NCBI GenBank assembly: GCA_964345695.1
Contig: CAYFSC010000131.1
Coordinates: forward strand, 1 to 8,614
DNA length: 8,614 nt
Direction of reading: 5' to 3'
Source of the DNA: CAYFSC01 sp964345695
GTDB lineage: Bacteria; Bacteroidota; Rhodothermia; Rhodothermales; Salinibacteraceae
Shown here: positions 1-7,372 of the stretch, one piece after another
Numbering within the stretch: position 1 is the stretch's first letter
Layout: the number at the start of each line of letters is the position of its first letter
Program-made: the position numbers and the translations under genes
Notes under the pieces: model-generated
What the model was told of the DNA's origin: nothing
Database searches by the model: none
What the model saw: the letters and a program-made list of their open reading frames with translations, nothing else

Positions 1-1005
1 TCAGCGTTCCCCGTAGGTGTGCTCCGAGCGCTCCTCGACGCGGTCTGTGGCGGGTGCGGGGGTCGGCGCCAGACGGCTGATGGCGTCTCGGAGCTCGGGC
101 GTCATGTCGATCTCCATCGCCGCGAGCGAGCCGTCCAACTGTTGCACGGTGCGGGCGCCGATGATTGGGGCCGTGACGGCCGGATGATGGGCCACCCACG
201 CCACCGCCAGCGGGACGGGATCATAGCCGTGCTTGGTGGCAAACGTCGTGAAGCGCTCGGCGACTTCGTAGTGGATGTCGTCGCCGTAGCGGGTCCGGTA
301 CATCGGATTGTCGACGAGCCGGCCCGTGTCGGGACGACGTTCGACGCCGTATTTTCCGGTCAAGAGGCCGCCTCCGAGGGGACTGTACGACATCACTCCC
401 AGCTCCTCCGACTGCGCCAGGGGCAGGAGTTCCACCTCCGCTTGTCGCTTCGCAAGGTTGTACATGGGCTGGATCACGTGGAAGGGCGACCGGTCGGCGC
501 AGCGTTGCAAGCCGAGCGCCTTCATCACCTGCCACGCGGCAAAGTTGGAGGCGCCCAGGTAGAGCACTTTTCCCTGGCGGACGAGGTCGTCGAGGACACG
601 GAGCGTCTCTTCGAGCTGTGTTCTCTCGTCGAAGCGGTGAACGAAGTAGATGTCGATGCGATCCGTTCCAAGTCGGTGCAGGCTCTCATCCACAGCCCGG
701 ATGATGTGGTAGCGCGTGGCGCCGCGCGCATTCGGATCGTCGCCGGTCGGGAAGTACCCCTTGCTCGTGAGGACGACCTCGTCGCGGCAGTCGGCCACGA
801 GGTCGCCCAGGATTGCCTCGGAGCGTCCGTCGGCGTAGACGTTGGCGCAGTCGAACGTATTGATGCCCGCCTCGCGGCATCGGTGGAACAGCGCCTCGGC
901 GGTGTCCCGGTCGGCGGCGGCGCCGAACGACATCGTGCCGAAGACGAGGGGCGACACCTTCAGGCCGGTGGCGCCAAGGTAGCGCGTGTCGGGAAGCGTG
1001 GGCAT
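1..1005 (-). CDS. Aldo/keto reductase, NADPH-dependent oxidoreductase family
   Basis: A 334-residue soluble, cytoplasmic (alpha/beta)8-barrel oxidoreductase expected to reduce aldehydes or ketones with NAD(P)H; the substrate cannot be told from sequence. The N-terminus has the family signature YLGATGLKVSPLVFGTMSFG (residues 9-28). The catalytic tetrad is visible as D52, Y57 (FDCANVYADG), K82 (LTSKGYF) and H123 (YFVHRFD). YLGASNF and QPMYNLAKR follow in the usual order, and the cofactor-phosphate loop near the C-terminus reads IIGARTVQQLDGSL. Length is normal for the family. The ATG at 1005 is chosen because the signature begins just after it; the frame stays open upstream to 1419, but that part is the antisense face of the neighbouring gene. 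The TGA stop occupies bases 1-3. It lies 62 bp downstream of, and on the same strand as, the epimerase-hydrolase gene, so co-transcription is likely. No clear ribosome binding site is seen. Confidence 0.93.
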   Translation of the reverse strand: MPTLPDTRYLGATGLKVSPLVFGTMSFGAAADRDTAEALFHRCREAGINTFDCANVYADGRSEAILGDLVADCRDEVVLTSKGYFPTGDDPNARGATRYHIIRAVDESLHRLGTDRIDIYFVHRFDERTQLEETLRVLDDLVRQGKVLYLGASNFAAWQVMKALGLQRCADRSPFHVIQPMYNLAKRQAEVELLPLAQSEELGVMSYSPLGGGLLTGKYGVERRPDTGRLVDNPMYRTRYGDDIHYEVAERFTTFATKHGYDPVPLAVAWVAHHPAVTAPIIGARTVQQLDGSLAAMEIDMTPELRDAISRLAPTPAPATDRVEERSEHTYGER

Positions 1006-1067
1006 GAACGGGGAGGATCGGGTGGGAGAGAGAGCGTGAAGAGGCCAGCGGGGGGAGGAGGCAGGCG

Positions 1068-2234
1068 TCACGCGGCCGAAAAGTGATTGCGGAGCTCGTC
1101 GGCCAGGCGGTCGAGCGGGGCGTGGGGCAGCGCGTGCCGATCGCCCGGGAGGATGGCCAGGCGGGCATTGACGAGCGCTCGGTGCAGCGTCAGCGGCGCC
1201 TCCATCGGAAACAGGTCGTCGCGATCCACCGCAGAGACGAGCGTGGGATGCGTGATCTGCTCGGTGGCGTTCAGCATGGCCGCCGTCTGTTCCGGCAGCG
1301 AGCGAACAAAATCCTGGACGTGCCGGAAGAGCCGCTGCCAGTCGGCATGCGCGGCATCGAGATGCCGGGCCACGGCCGGGTTGCGCTCGGCGATACGGTC
1401 GGAATCCAGGCGAGCACACATGGCGTCGACGCGCTCGTCGTTCCAGGCTACGTTGGCGCCGTGCACGGCGATTCGCCCGACACGGGCGGGGTGGCGCCGA
1501 GCCAACTGAAGCGCCATGTTGCCCCCCATCGAGAACCCGAAGACGTGCGCAACGTCGACCTCGAAGTGATCAAGTGCAGCGCGGGCGTTCTCAGCGAACA
1601 GATCGGCCGAGAAGCCGTCGTCCCCGATGGGAAAGGCGGATTGACCGTGGCCGCTGAAGTCCACAGCAAGCACGCGAAAGTCGGCTTCCAGTCGGCGCAT
1701 CAGCGGCGTGGTTTCGAGCTTCGTGCATCCCGCGGCGCCGTGCAGCAAAAGGAGAGGCGGATGGTCGGGGGGGCCGGCGGCGTACATCGCCAGGGGGCCG
1801 TGCTCGCTCTCGACTCTTTCAGGGATCCACTCGATCGGAGTCGAGGCACAGAACTCCACGAGTACGCCGTGCGTGTCTTTCGGGTGCAAAAAGAAAATCT
1901 CCTTCCCGTCGGCACCGGGCTGAGGCGTGGTGCTGAGCGTGCGGAAACCGGCATCCTGGAGGCGCTGCAGCGTCGCGTCGGCGTCGTCCACCTCGAAGGC
2001 GAGGTGGTGCAACCCTTCGCCGCGTTCCGACACGTACTTGGCGACGGGCGACTCGGGGCCGAGGGCTTCGAGCACCTCCAGCTTGGCCGACTCGGCCGAG
2101 AGGAAGTGCGTGCGCACCTTCTGCTCCGTCACGGTTTCGGTCTTGTAGGGCACCACCCCGAGCAGCGTCTCGTAGAGGTCGAGGACAGCGCCGACGTCGT
2201 CCACGGCGATGCCAATGTGTTCAAGCGAGGGCAT
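1068..2234 (-). CDS. Fusion protein: VOC/methylmalonyl-CoA epimerase-like domain plus alpha/beta hydrolase
   Basis: A 388-residue protein with two complete domains. Residues 1-130 are a vicinal-oxygen-chelate domain closest to methylmalonyl-CoA epimerase: the start MPSLEHIGIAVDDV (metal ligand H6), VTEQKVRTHFL (Q38), GEGLHHLAFEVDD (H76/H77), and HGVLVEF (E127), which is the family's metal-binding order. After a linker of about 10-15 residues, residues 145-388 form an alpha/beta hydrolase: oxyanion-hole strand LLLLHGAAG (161-169), nucleophile elbow GFSMGG (S235), probable acid D339 in VDRDDLFP, and H367 in LPGDRHALP. The epimerase normally ends where the linker starts and is a single-domain protein of about 130-150 residues, so the fusion is unusual. 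By inference, the hydrolase may act on a CoA thioester or related acyl substrate handled by the first domain. Start chosen at ATG 2234 because the epimerase signature begins there. M150 could be an internal start for the hydrolase alone. Confidence 0.87.
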   Translation of the reverse strand: MPSLEHIGIAVDDVGAVLDLYETLLGVVPYKTETVTEQKVRTHFLSAESAKLEVLEALGPESPVAKYVSERGEGLHHLAFEVDDADATLQRLQDAGFRTLSTTPQPGADGKEIFFLHPKDTHGVLVEFCASTPIEWIPERVESEHGPLAMYAAGPPDHPPLLLLHGAAGCTKLETTPLMRRLEADFRVLAVDFSGHGQSAFPIGDDGFSADLFAENARAALDHFEVDVAHVFGFSMGGNMALQLARRHPARVGRIAVHGANVAWNDERVDAMCARLDSDRIAERNPAVARHLDAAHADWQRLFRHVQDFVRSLPEQTAAMLNATEQITHPTLVSAVDRDDLFPMEAPLTLHRALVNARLAILPGDRHALPHAPLDRLADELRNHFSAA

Positions 2235-2371
2235 GGGACGAGAAAGACGATTCGTGCAAAGACGTAAGCACCCGTGAAACCTATCCGATCTCAAAAACAG
2301 ATGACGTGGAGTTCGCGTCAAGTCCTGCTGTGCTCGAACTCCTTCCTCCGTGTCAGGTACGGACACATGCC
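2235..2371. promoter_or_regulatory. Divergent promoter region with 8-bp inverted repeat, epimerase-hydrolase / CDF transporter
   Basis: This 137-bp gap separates two divergently read genes, so it must hold both promoters. It contains a perfect inverted repeat, GGAGTTCG (2308-2315) and CGAACTCC (2335-2342), with a 19-bp spacer. Just before the transporter start there is a smaller one, GTGTC (2350-2354) and GACAC (2362-2366), separated by 7 bp. Either could be an operator or a leader hairpin. A TAGGTTTC match to the Bacteroidota -7 element TAnnTTTG lies on the minus strand near 2276, but no properly spaced upstream TTTG was found. A regulatory role is inferred from position and symmetry only. 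Confidence 0.35.
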
Positions 2372-3343
2372 ATGAGTTCCTCTGCACACACTTCGAGCGA
2401 GTTGGATCGCGACGCACGGCGCCGCGCTCGGCACAGGGCCATGGGCGCGAGTCTGGCCGTGTCGTTTCTGATGCTTGGCGGAAAGCTCGCGGCGGCGTAC
2501 CTGACCGGCAGCACGGCCATCTTCTCCGACGCGGCCGAGTCGGTGATCCACCTCTTCGCGACCGGCTTTGCGGGCTTCAGTTTATGGTACGCCGCCACGC
2601 CGCCCGACACGTCGCACCCCTACGGCCACGGCAAGATCTCGTACTTCGCCTCCGCCTTCGAGGGCGCCCTGATCCTGGTGGCGGCCTGCGGCATTCTGTG
2701 GACGGCCGTGCAGGATCTGATGACGGGACCGGAGGTGCACCGCGTCGGCACGGGGCTTTACATTTTAGGCGCGCTCACGGCTGTGAATCTGGCGCTCGGG
2801 CGGTACTTGATCTACGTCGGGCGTCGCACCAACACGCTGGTGCTCATCTCGAACGGGCAGCACGTATTGACGGACATGTGGACGAGCCTCGGGGTCATCG
2901 TGGGCGTTGCGCTCGTGGGATGGACCGGCATCTCGTGGCTCGACCCGGCCGTCGCCATCCTGGTGGCGGGCAACATCTTGTGGACGGCGGGCCTGCTGCT
3001 GCGCCGCTCGGTGTACGGCTTGATGGATGCGGCCGAGCCCTCGGCAACGAAGCAGATCCTCGACGTGCTCACCGACGCGCAGGACGAACGGGTCATCGCG
3101 GCGTTTCACCAGGTGCGCCATCGCCGGGCCGGCGACCAGGTGTGGGTCGAGTACCACCTTATGTTTCCGGGCGACATGCCCATTCACGAGGCCCACGACC
3201 GGTCGCACGCCGTTGAGGAGGAGGTCGACGCGCTCTTTCCAGACTCTGAGGTTCATGTGACGGCCCACCTTGAGCCGCGCCGCCACGCCGAGGCGCATCC
3301 GGAAGACCACCACGAGCCTGCCGATCCGCTGCGGCAGGTCTAG
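2372..3343 (+). CDS. Cation diffusion facilitator family divalent-metal exporter
   Basis: A 323-residue inner-membrane protein of the CDF family, which exports Zn, Fe, Mn or similar ions in exchange for protons. Hydrophobic segments lie at roughly 26-48, 58-76, 95-112, 127-149, 170-186 and 190-211, giving the six TM helices expected. In TM5, HVLTD gives H164-x3-D168, as in the YiiP transport site. The TM2-TM3 loop has SHPYGHGK (81-88). The cytoplasmic domain (about 217-302) keeps the YiiP-like histidines H246 (FHQVRH), H262 (EYHLMF), H275 (EAHDRSH) and H299 (TAHLEP). The TM2 half of the site aligns as E56 and H60 (SDAAESVIHL) instead of the usual D-x3-D or H-x3-D, so the metal cannot be predicted. 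The tail from 304 on is rich in His and Glu and could bind metal. The ATG at 2372 is preferred; an in-frame GTG at 2306 would add 22 residues without recognisable sequence. Confidence 0.92.
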   Translation: MSSSAHTSSELDRDARRRARHRAMGASLAVSFLMLGGKLAAAYLTGSTAIFSDAAESVIHLFATGFAGFSLWYAATPPDTSHPYGHGKISYFASAFEGALILVAACGILWTAVQDLMTGPEVHRVGTGLYILGALTAVNLALGRYLIYVGRRTNTLVLISNGQHVLTDMWTSLGVIVGVALVGWTGISWLDPAVAILVAGNILWTAGLLLRRSVYGLMDAAEPSATKQILDVLTDAQDERVIAAFHQVRHRRAGDQVWVEYHLMFPGDMPIHEAHDRSHAVEEEVDALFPDSEVHVTAHLEPRRHAEAHPEDHHEPADPLRQV

Positions 3344-3399
3344 AAGGCAGGCGTCTCGGCGGCCGGTCGCCGTCCCGCATCCCGCCAGTGAGGGGCCCG

Positions 3400-4833
3400 C
3401 TATTGAGGAGTGCCGTTCGCGGGCTCGACCGCCGGCTCGGGCGCGTCCGTCTCCCGGTGTACCGTGGCCGGCGCCAGGGGGCGGAAGTGCGCGGTGAAGT
3501 GGCGGAGCTGATCGGGTTCCTGCGTGATCTCGAACCCCCGGAGCGCCTCGCGCCGGGCGTGCACCTCCTCGAAGACCTCAATCACGTAATCGATGTGGCT
3601 TTGCGTGTAGACGCGTCGTGGGATGGCGAGGCGGACCAGCTCCATCTTCGCGGGCTGCTCGCGACCGTCGGGCTGGCGTCCGAACATGACCGAGCCGATC
3701 TCGCAGCTGCGGATGCCGCCGGTCACGTACAACGCAACGGCCAGCGCCTGACCGGGGTACGCGAGCGGGGGGATGTGCGGAAGCAGAGCCTTGGCGTCGA
3801 CATACACGGCGTGGCCGCCCACGGGGCGTACGATGGGAACGCCCAGATCACGGAGCGCCTCGCCGAGGTAGCGGGTCGAGGCCAGCCGGTACTCGAGATA
3901 ATCCTCGTCGGTGATCTCCTGCAGGCCCTGCGCGATGGCCTCTAGGTCGCGCCCGGCCAGGCCCCCGTACGTGGGGAACCCCTCGGTAAGGATGAGCTGA
4001 TTGCGGGCCGCCTCGGCCCAGGTGTCGTCGTTGAGCGCGATCCAGCCGCCGATGTTCACGAGGGCATCTTTCTTGGCACTCATCGTCATGCCGTCGGCGT
4101 AGGAAAACATCTCCCGCACGATGTCGCGCACCGACGTGTCAGCGTAGCCCTCTTCGCGCTTCTTGATGAAATACGCGTTCTCGGCGAAGCGACAGGCATC
4201 AAGGATCAGCGGGACCCCGTGCTCCGCGCACAGCGCCTTCGTGTCGGCCAGATTGGCCATGGAGACAGGCTGCCCACCGCCGGAGTTGTTCGTCACCGTC
4301 AGCATGACGACCGGCACGTCGGCGTCCGACGCCAGCAGGTTGGCCAGCCGGTCAAGATCGATGTTTCCCTTGAACGGATGCGTGTTCGACGGGTCCAGCC
4401 CTTCCTTGATGAGGAGGTCGACGGCTTCGGCACCCGTGGACTCGATGTTGGCGCGGGTGGTGTCGAAGTGGGTGTTGCTCGGGATGGTGGCCTCGGGACC
4501 CGCGACGATGCCCATCAGGATGCGCTCGGCGGCGCGGCCCTGGTGGGTGGGGATCACGTGGTCGAACGGCATCAGGTCTTTGACGGCGGCCTCGAACCGA
4601 AAGTACGAAGGCGAGCCCGCGTAGCTCTCGTCGCCCTGCATCACGCCGCTCCATTGCGCGGCGCTCATGGCCGAGGTGCCCGAGTCCGTCAGCAGGTCGA
4701 TGATGACGTCGTCAGCATGCAGGTTGAAGAGGTTGTAGTGCGCCTCGCGAATAAGGGCTTCCCGCTCCTCCCGCGTGGTGAGGCGGATGGGCTCGACCGA
4801 CTTGATCCGAAACGGTTCGATGATGGTATCCAT
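3400..4833 (-). CDS. tnaA: Tryptophanase (L-tryptophan indole-lyase)
   Basis: A 477-residue PLP enzyme that splits L-tryptophan into indole, pyruvate and ammonia in the cytoplasm. It matches the beta-eliminating lyase family end to end: EPFRIKSVEPI near the start, THQGRAAE (96-103), DACRFAENAYF (D212 contacts the PLP ring, R215 follows), MSAKKDA (Schiff-base lysine K255), EGFPTYGG (284-291) and LRHFTAHF (443-450). Tyrosine phenol-lyase is the close alternative. At positions where that enzyme carries Thr, Arg and Phe for the phenol, this protein has D124 (HFDTTR), I379 (CEIGS) and H445 (LRHFT), all tryptophanase-like. The last 27 residues, rich in Pro, Ala and Glu, extend past the usual end. 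ATG 4833 fits the family N-terminus, although the frame stays open upstream to 5004. No TnaC-like leader peptide with a critical Trp was found, and no tnaB permease is adjacent. The gene converges with the CDF gene across a 56-bp gap. Confidence 0.93.
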   Translation of the reverse strand: MDTIIEPFRIKSVEPIRLTTREEREALIREAHYNLFNLHADDVIIDLLTDSGTSAMSAAQWSGVMQGDESYAGSPSYFRFEAAVKDLMPFDHVIPTHQGRAAERILMGIVAGPEATIPSNTHFDTTRANIESTGAEAVDLLIKEGLDPSNTHPFKGNIDLDRLANLLASDADVPVVMLTVTNNSGGGQPVSMANLADTKALCAEHGVPLILDACRFAENAYFIKKREEGYADTSVRDIVREMFSYADGMTMSAKKDALVNIGGWIALNDDTWAEAARNQLILTEGFPTYGGLAGRDLEAIAQGLQEITDEDYLEYRLASTRYLGEALRDLGVPIVRPVGGHAVYVDAKALLPHIPPLAYPGQALAVALYVTGGIRSCEIGSVMFGRQPDGREQPAKMELVRLAIPRRVYTQSHIDYVIEVFEEVHARREALRGFEITQEPDQLRHFTAHFRPLAPATVHRETDAPEPAVEPANGTPQ

Positions 4834-4987
4834 GGCAGCAAGCGGGGTTTGGGGGAGCGGGGGCGCAACCGTTCTGGGTTCAGCCTGCGCGGGCGTAGGG
4901 GAGCAGTGGGCAACGTATCGAGGCCCGGGGCGAGATGCAAAGCAGCGACGCGCACCACGAGCGGATCTATCCCGCGGGGAGTCCGGT

Positions 4988-5011
4988 ACAGAAAATTTGA
5001 TCACTTTCTGT
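4988..5011. promoter_or_regulatory. Inverted repeat ACAGAAA-N10-TTTCTGT in the tnaA/EEP divergent gap
   Basis: A perfect 7-bp inverted repeat (ACAGAAA 4988-4994, TTTCTGT 5005-5011) flanks the AT-rich spacer ATTTGATCAC, in the otherwise very GC-rich 176-bp region between the tryptophanase start (4833) and the proposed start of the divergent gene (5010). The geometry, two half-sites about 1.6 helical turns apart, suits a dimeric regulator. It overlaps the GTG at 5010, which argues either for the later GTG at 5040 as the true start or for regulation at the start site. The rest of the gap shows no clear sigma-70 or Bacteroidota-type promoter. Function is inferred. Confidence 0.35.
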
Positions 5012-6185
5012 GCCGCGACCCAGTCCCTGGCCTGCTTCTGTGAAGGTCCTTCTCATCAGCCTCGCGCTGCTGTTTATCGTCATGACGGTTCTTCCGGTGT
5101 TCCGTCATGATTGGTGGGTGATCCGGGCATGCGACTTTCCGCGACAGCAGATTGCGGCGGCCGGGGTGCTGATTCTGGGCGGCTATCTGTCGGTGTTCAA
5201 CACGCACTGGATGGAGACGGTCGTCTTGACGGCGCTGGCCGGGGCCGTGGCGTACCAGGGGTATTGGATTTGGCCGTACACGCCGTATGCGTCGGTGCAG
5301 GTGGTGAACGCCTTCAGGTCTCGACCGGACCATCAGCTGTCGATCCTCGTGGCGAACGTGTGCATCCACAACCGCGACGTGGACGCGCTGGTACGCGAGG
5401 TGCGACGCGCCGACCCCGATCTTTTGCTCGTGCTGGAGGCGACCCCCGACTGGGCGGAGGGGCTGGCCGACCTGCAGGACGACTACCCGTATGCCGTCCA
5501 GCACACGCGGGAAGATCCGTACGGCATCGCGCTGTACGCCCGGCATCCGCTGACTGATGCATCGGTCCGCTTCTTGGTGGACGACGGCATCCCGTCGGTG
5601 CACGCCACGGTGCACCTGCCCTCGGGCGACGCGGTGCGCTTTTTCGGGCTGCATCCGCGCCCGCCCCACCCCGAAGAGGACCGCGACACGGTGCATCGCG
5701 ATGCTGAGCTGCTGCTCGTGGGGCACGAGGTCGAGCGCCTGCTGGAAGAAGAGAGTCAGCCGGTGGTGGTGGCTGGCGACTTCAATGACGTGTCGTGGTC
5801 GTACGTCACCCTGCTGATGCGCCGTATCAGCGGCCTGCTGGATCCGCGGATCGGGCGGGGGCCGGTCAACACCATCCACACGCGGTACCCGTTTGCTCGG
5901 TGTCCGCTCGACCACATTCTGCACTCGCCCCACTTCACGCTGCAGACCCTGGAGCGCCGGCCCGACATTGGGTCGGATCACTTCCCGCTGCTGGCGCGCC
6001 TGCAGTTGGAGCCGGAGGCGCTGGAGGTGCACGAGCGTCCGTATGTCGACGCCACAATGCGGCAGCATGCTCGCGAGGAGATCGGGCGCGCTGCATGGCG
6101 CCTGCGGGAGGCGCGCATCGAAACCGGTGTCTCCAGTCCCCAACCCCCCGCACCGGCCCCAGACGCATTCCGCGACCGATCCTGA
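5010..6185 (+). CDS. Membrane-anchored endonuclease/exonuclease/phosphatase family protein
   Basis: A 391-residue protein (381 from the alternative GTG at 5040). The N-terminus has two or three hydrophobic helices (about 12-31, 48-64, 70-90), so it sits in the inner membrane. Residues 108-332 form a DNase I-like metal-dependent hydrolase domain with the family motifs in order: LVANVCIHN (N116), LLLVLEATP (metal ligand E143), GIALYARHPL (172-181), FFGLHPRPP (H215), VVAGDFNDVSWS (D257, N259), PLDHIL (D301, H302) and IGSDHFPLL (D323, H324). All catalytic residues are present, so it should be active on a phosphodiester or phosphomonoester; the domain also occurs in nucleases and in lipid and sugar phosphatases, so the substrate is unknown. 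By topology the catalytic domain could face either side of the membrane. The last 60 residues are a charged, then Pro-rich tail. A class V aminotransferase gene follows after 10 bp, indicating an operon. GTG 5040 (MKVLLISLALL) is a reasonable competing start. Confidence 0.88.
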   Translation: MPRPSPWPASVKVLLISLALLFIVMTVLPVFRHDWWVIRACDFPRQQIAAAGVLILGGYLSVFNTHWMETVVLTALAGAVAYQGYWIWPYTPYASVQVVNAFRSRPDHQLSILVANVCIHNRDVDALVREVRRADPDLLLVLEATPDWAEGLADLQDDYPYAVQHTREDPYGIALYARHPLTDASVRFLVDDGIPSVHATVHLPSGDAVRFFGLHPRPPHPEEDRDTVHRDAELLLVGHEVERLLEEESQPVVVAGDFNDVSWSYVTLLMRRISGLLDPRIGRGPVNTIHTRYPFARCPLDHILHSPHFTLQTLERRPDIGSDHFPLLARLQLEPEALEVHERPYVDATMRQHAREEIGRAAWRLREARIETGVSSPQPPAPAPDAFRDRS

Positions 6186-6195
6186 CCTCCGACCG

Positions 6196-7335
6196 ATGGC
6201 CTCCTCTGTTGCCGATATTCGTGATCACTTTCCCCACGTGCAGCATCAGTTGTACGTGAATCATGCCGCGACGAGCCCGCTCAGCCGTCCGGTGCGGAGG
6301 GCCATCGACGGCTATCTCAACGAGCGGCACGGGGCCGATCCGGAGGCGCCGATCGACAACTTCGAGTCCTTCCTGCCCACGATCGTCGAGACCCGAGAGC
6401 GCGCTGCCCGGCTTCTGAACACCGACCCCGAACGCATTGCGTTCATGCCGAACACGTCCACCGCCCTCAACGTGCTCGCCCGCGGACTCGACTGGCAGCC
6501 GGGCGACCGCATCGCGATCCCGGACGGCGAGTTTCCGACGAACGTGTATCCGTTTTTGAATCAGCGGCGGAAAGGGGTGGAGGTCGACTTCGTGCCTACG
6601 AATCAGGGCACGTTTTCGGTGGACGATGTGGCGCACACGCTCCGCCCCGAAACGCGGCTCCTGACCGTGTCGTGGGTGCAGTTTCTATCGGGCTTCCGCG
6701 CGGACCTGCAGGCGCTAGGGGCGCTGTGTGCGGAGCGCGACATCATTTTCTGCGTGGACGCGATTCAGGGGCTGGGGGCGCTGACCCTGGACGTCGAGGC
6801 CTGCCAGATCGACTTTCTGGCGTGTGGCGGACACAAGTGGCTTATGGCTCCGCAGGGCATTGGGCTGTTGTACTGCAGCGAGGCCCTGCAGGATGACCTG
6901 CATCCGCCCACCGGCTGGCTGCACGGGCCGGTGGACTGGGAGCATCTGGACGACTATGAACTCACGTTTCACCCGGACGCTCGGCGGTTTCGGACGGGAA
7001 CGCTCAACAATGCGGGCGTCGCGGCGCTCCACGCGGCGCTGGGGGTGTACCTGGAGGCAGGACCCGCGTGGTGCGAAGAGCGGGTGCGGGCCCACGCGCA
7101 GACCCTGGCGGACGGCCTGGCCGATCTGGGCCTCCCGCGATACGGGACCTCGGACCCGGCGCACGGGAGCGGCATCGTCACGGTCGATCCGGGCCAGTCG
7201 GAGGCGCTGTTCGAGCACCTGCAGGCCCACGGCATCACCGGCGCGCTCCGGAACCGCAAGCTGCGACTGGCGCCGACGTGGTACAACACGACCGAGGAGA
7301 TGGAACGGGTGCTGGAGGCAGTGGCGGGGCGTTGA
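6196..7335 (+). CDS. Class V aminotransferase-fold PLP enzyme (cysteine desulfurase/isopenicillin N epimerase-like)
   Basis: A 379-residue cytoplasmic PLP enzyme of fold type I. Motifs in order: YVNHAATSPLS (20-30), MPNTSTALNVLARGL (84-98), VSWVQFLSGFRADL (158-171), CVDAIQGLGAL with PLP-ring aspartate D188 and Q191, ACGGHKWLMAPQGIG with Schiff-base lysine K214, RFRTGTLNN (264-272) and LRLAPTWYNTTEEM (356-369), where R357 is the likely carboxylate-binding arginine. The start MASSVADIRDHFPHV and the length are typical. The catalytic cysteine loop of true cysteine desulfurases, before the C-terminal arginine, is replaced by LRNRKLRLAP without a cysteine, so sulfur transfer is unlikely. Epimerase-, lyase- or kynureninase-like chemistry is possible but not shown. 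The gene begins 10 bp after the membrane EEP gene and should be co-transcribed; the functional link between the two is not obvious. The stop codon lies inside the first unit of a heptamer repeat. Confidence 0.88.
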   Translation: MASSVADIRDHFPHVQHQLYVNHAATSPLSRPVRRAIDGYLNERHGADPEAPIDNFESFLPTIVETRERAARLLNTDPERIAFMPNTSTALNVLARGLDWQPGDRIAIPDGEFPTNVYPFLNQRRKGVEVDFVPTNQGTFSVDDVAHTLRPETRLLTVSWVQFLSGFRADLQALGALCAERDIIFCVDAIQGLGALTLDVEACQIDFLACGGHKWLMAPQGIGLLYCSEALQDDLHPPTGWLHGPVDWEHLDDYELTFHPDARRFRTGTLNNAGVAALHAALGVYLEAGPAWCEERVRAHAQTLADGLADLGLPRYGTSDPAHGSGIVTVDPGQSEALFEHLQAHGITGALRNRKLRLAPTWYNTTEEMERVLEAVAGR

Positions 7336-7372
7336 GAGTTTCGAGTTGTGCGTTGCGGGTTGTGCGTTCGAC
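7331..7372. repeat. Six imperfect GTTNNNN heptamers
   Basis: Six consecutive 7-bp units, each starting GTT: GTTGAGA, GTTTCGA, GTTGTGC, GTTGCGG, GTTGTGC and GTTCGAC. The third and fifth are identical. The array starts inside the last sense codon of the aminotransferase gene, includes its TGA stop (7333-7335), and continues into the convergent gap before intI. The seven-base phase with three fixed bases is seen directly. Similar degenerate heptamer runs occur between genes in several bacterial groups, with unknown function. On the other strand the units read NNNNAAC. Confidence 0.6.

Noticed and set aside
1006..1419. Upstream extension of the aldo/keto reductase frame
   Set aside because: It overlaps the downstream end of the epimerase-hydrolase gene and has no family similarity; the reductase signature starts right after the ATG at 1005.
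1083..2267. A 394-codon plus-strand open frame
   Set aside because: It mirrors the epimerase-hydrolase gene on the other strand, which has clear catalytic motifs; this frame has none.
3344..3399. CGGCG (3357-3361)/CGCCG (3368-3372) as a bidirectional terminator between the CDF gene and tnaA
   Set aside because: Only a 5-bp stem, no T-run on either side, and GC-rich sequence makes such stems common. Nothing else is seen in this gap.
3400..4833. Tyrosine phenol-lyase instead of tryptophanase
   Set aside because: The three substrate-discriminating positions (D124, I379, H445) are tryptophanase-like.
4834..5004. In-frame 57-codon N-terminal extension or signal peptide of tryptophanase
   Set aside because: It lacks a hydrophobic core, does not resemble family members, and the enzyme is cytoplasmic; the ATG at 4833 lines up with the known N-terminus.
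5001..6143. A 380-codon minus-strand open frame
   Set aside because: It is the antisense face of the EEP gene, shows no recognisable domain and is rich in Arg, His and Val in a way typical of GC-rich shadow frames.
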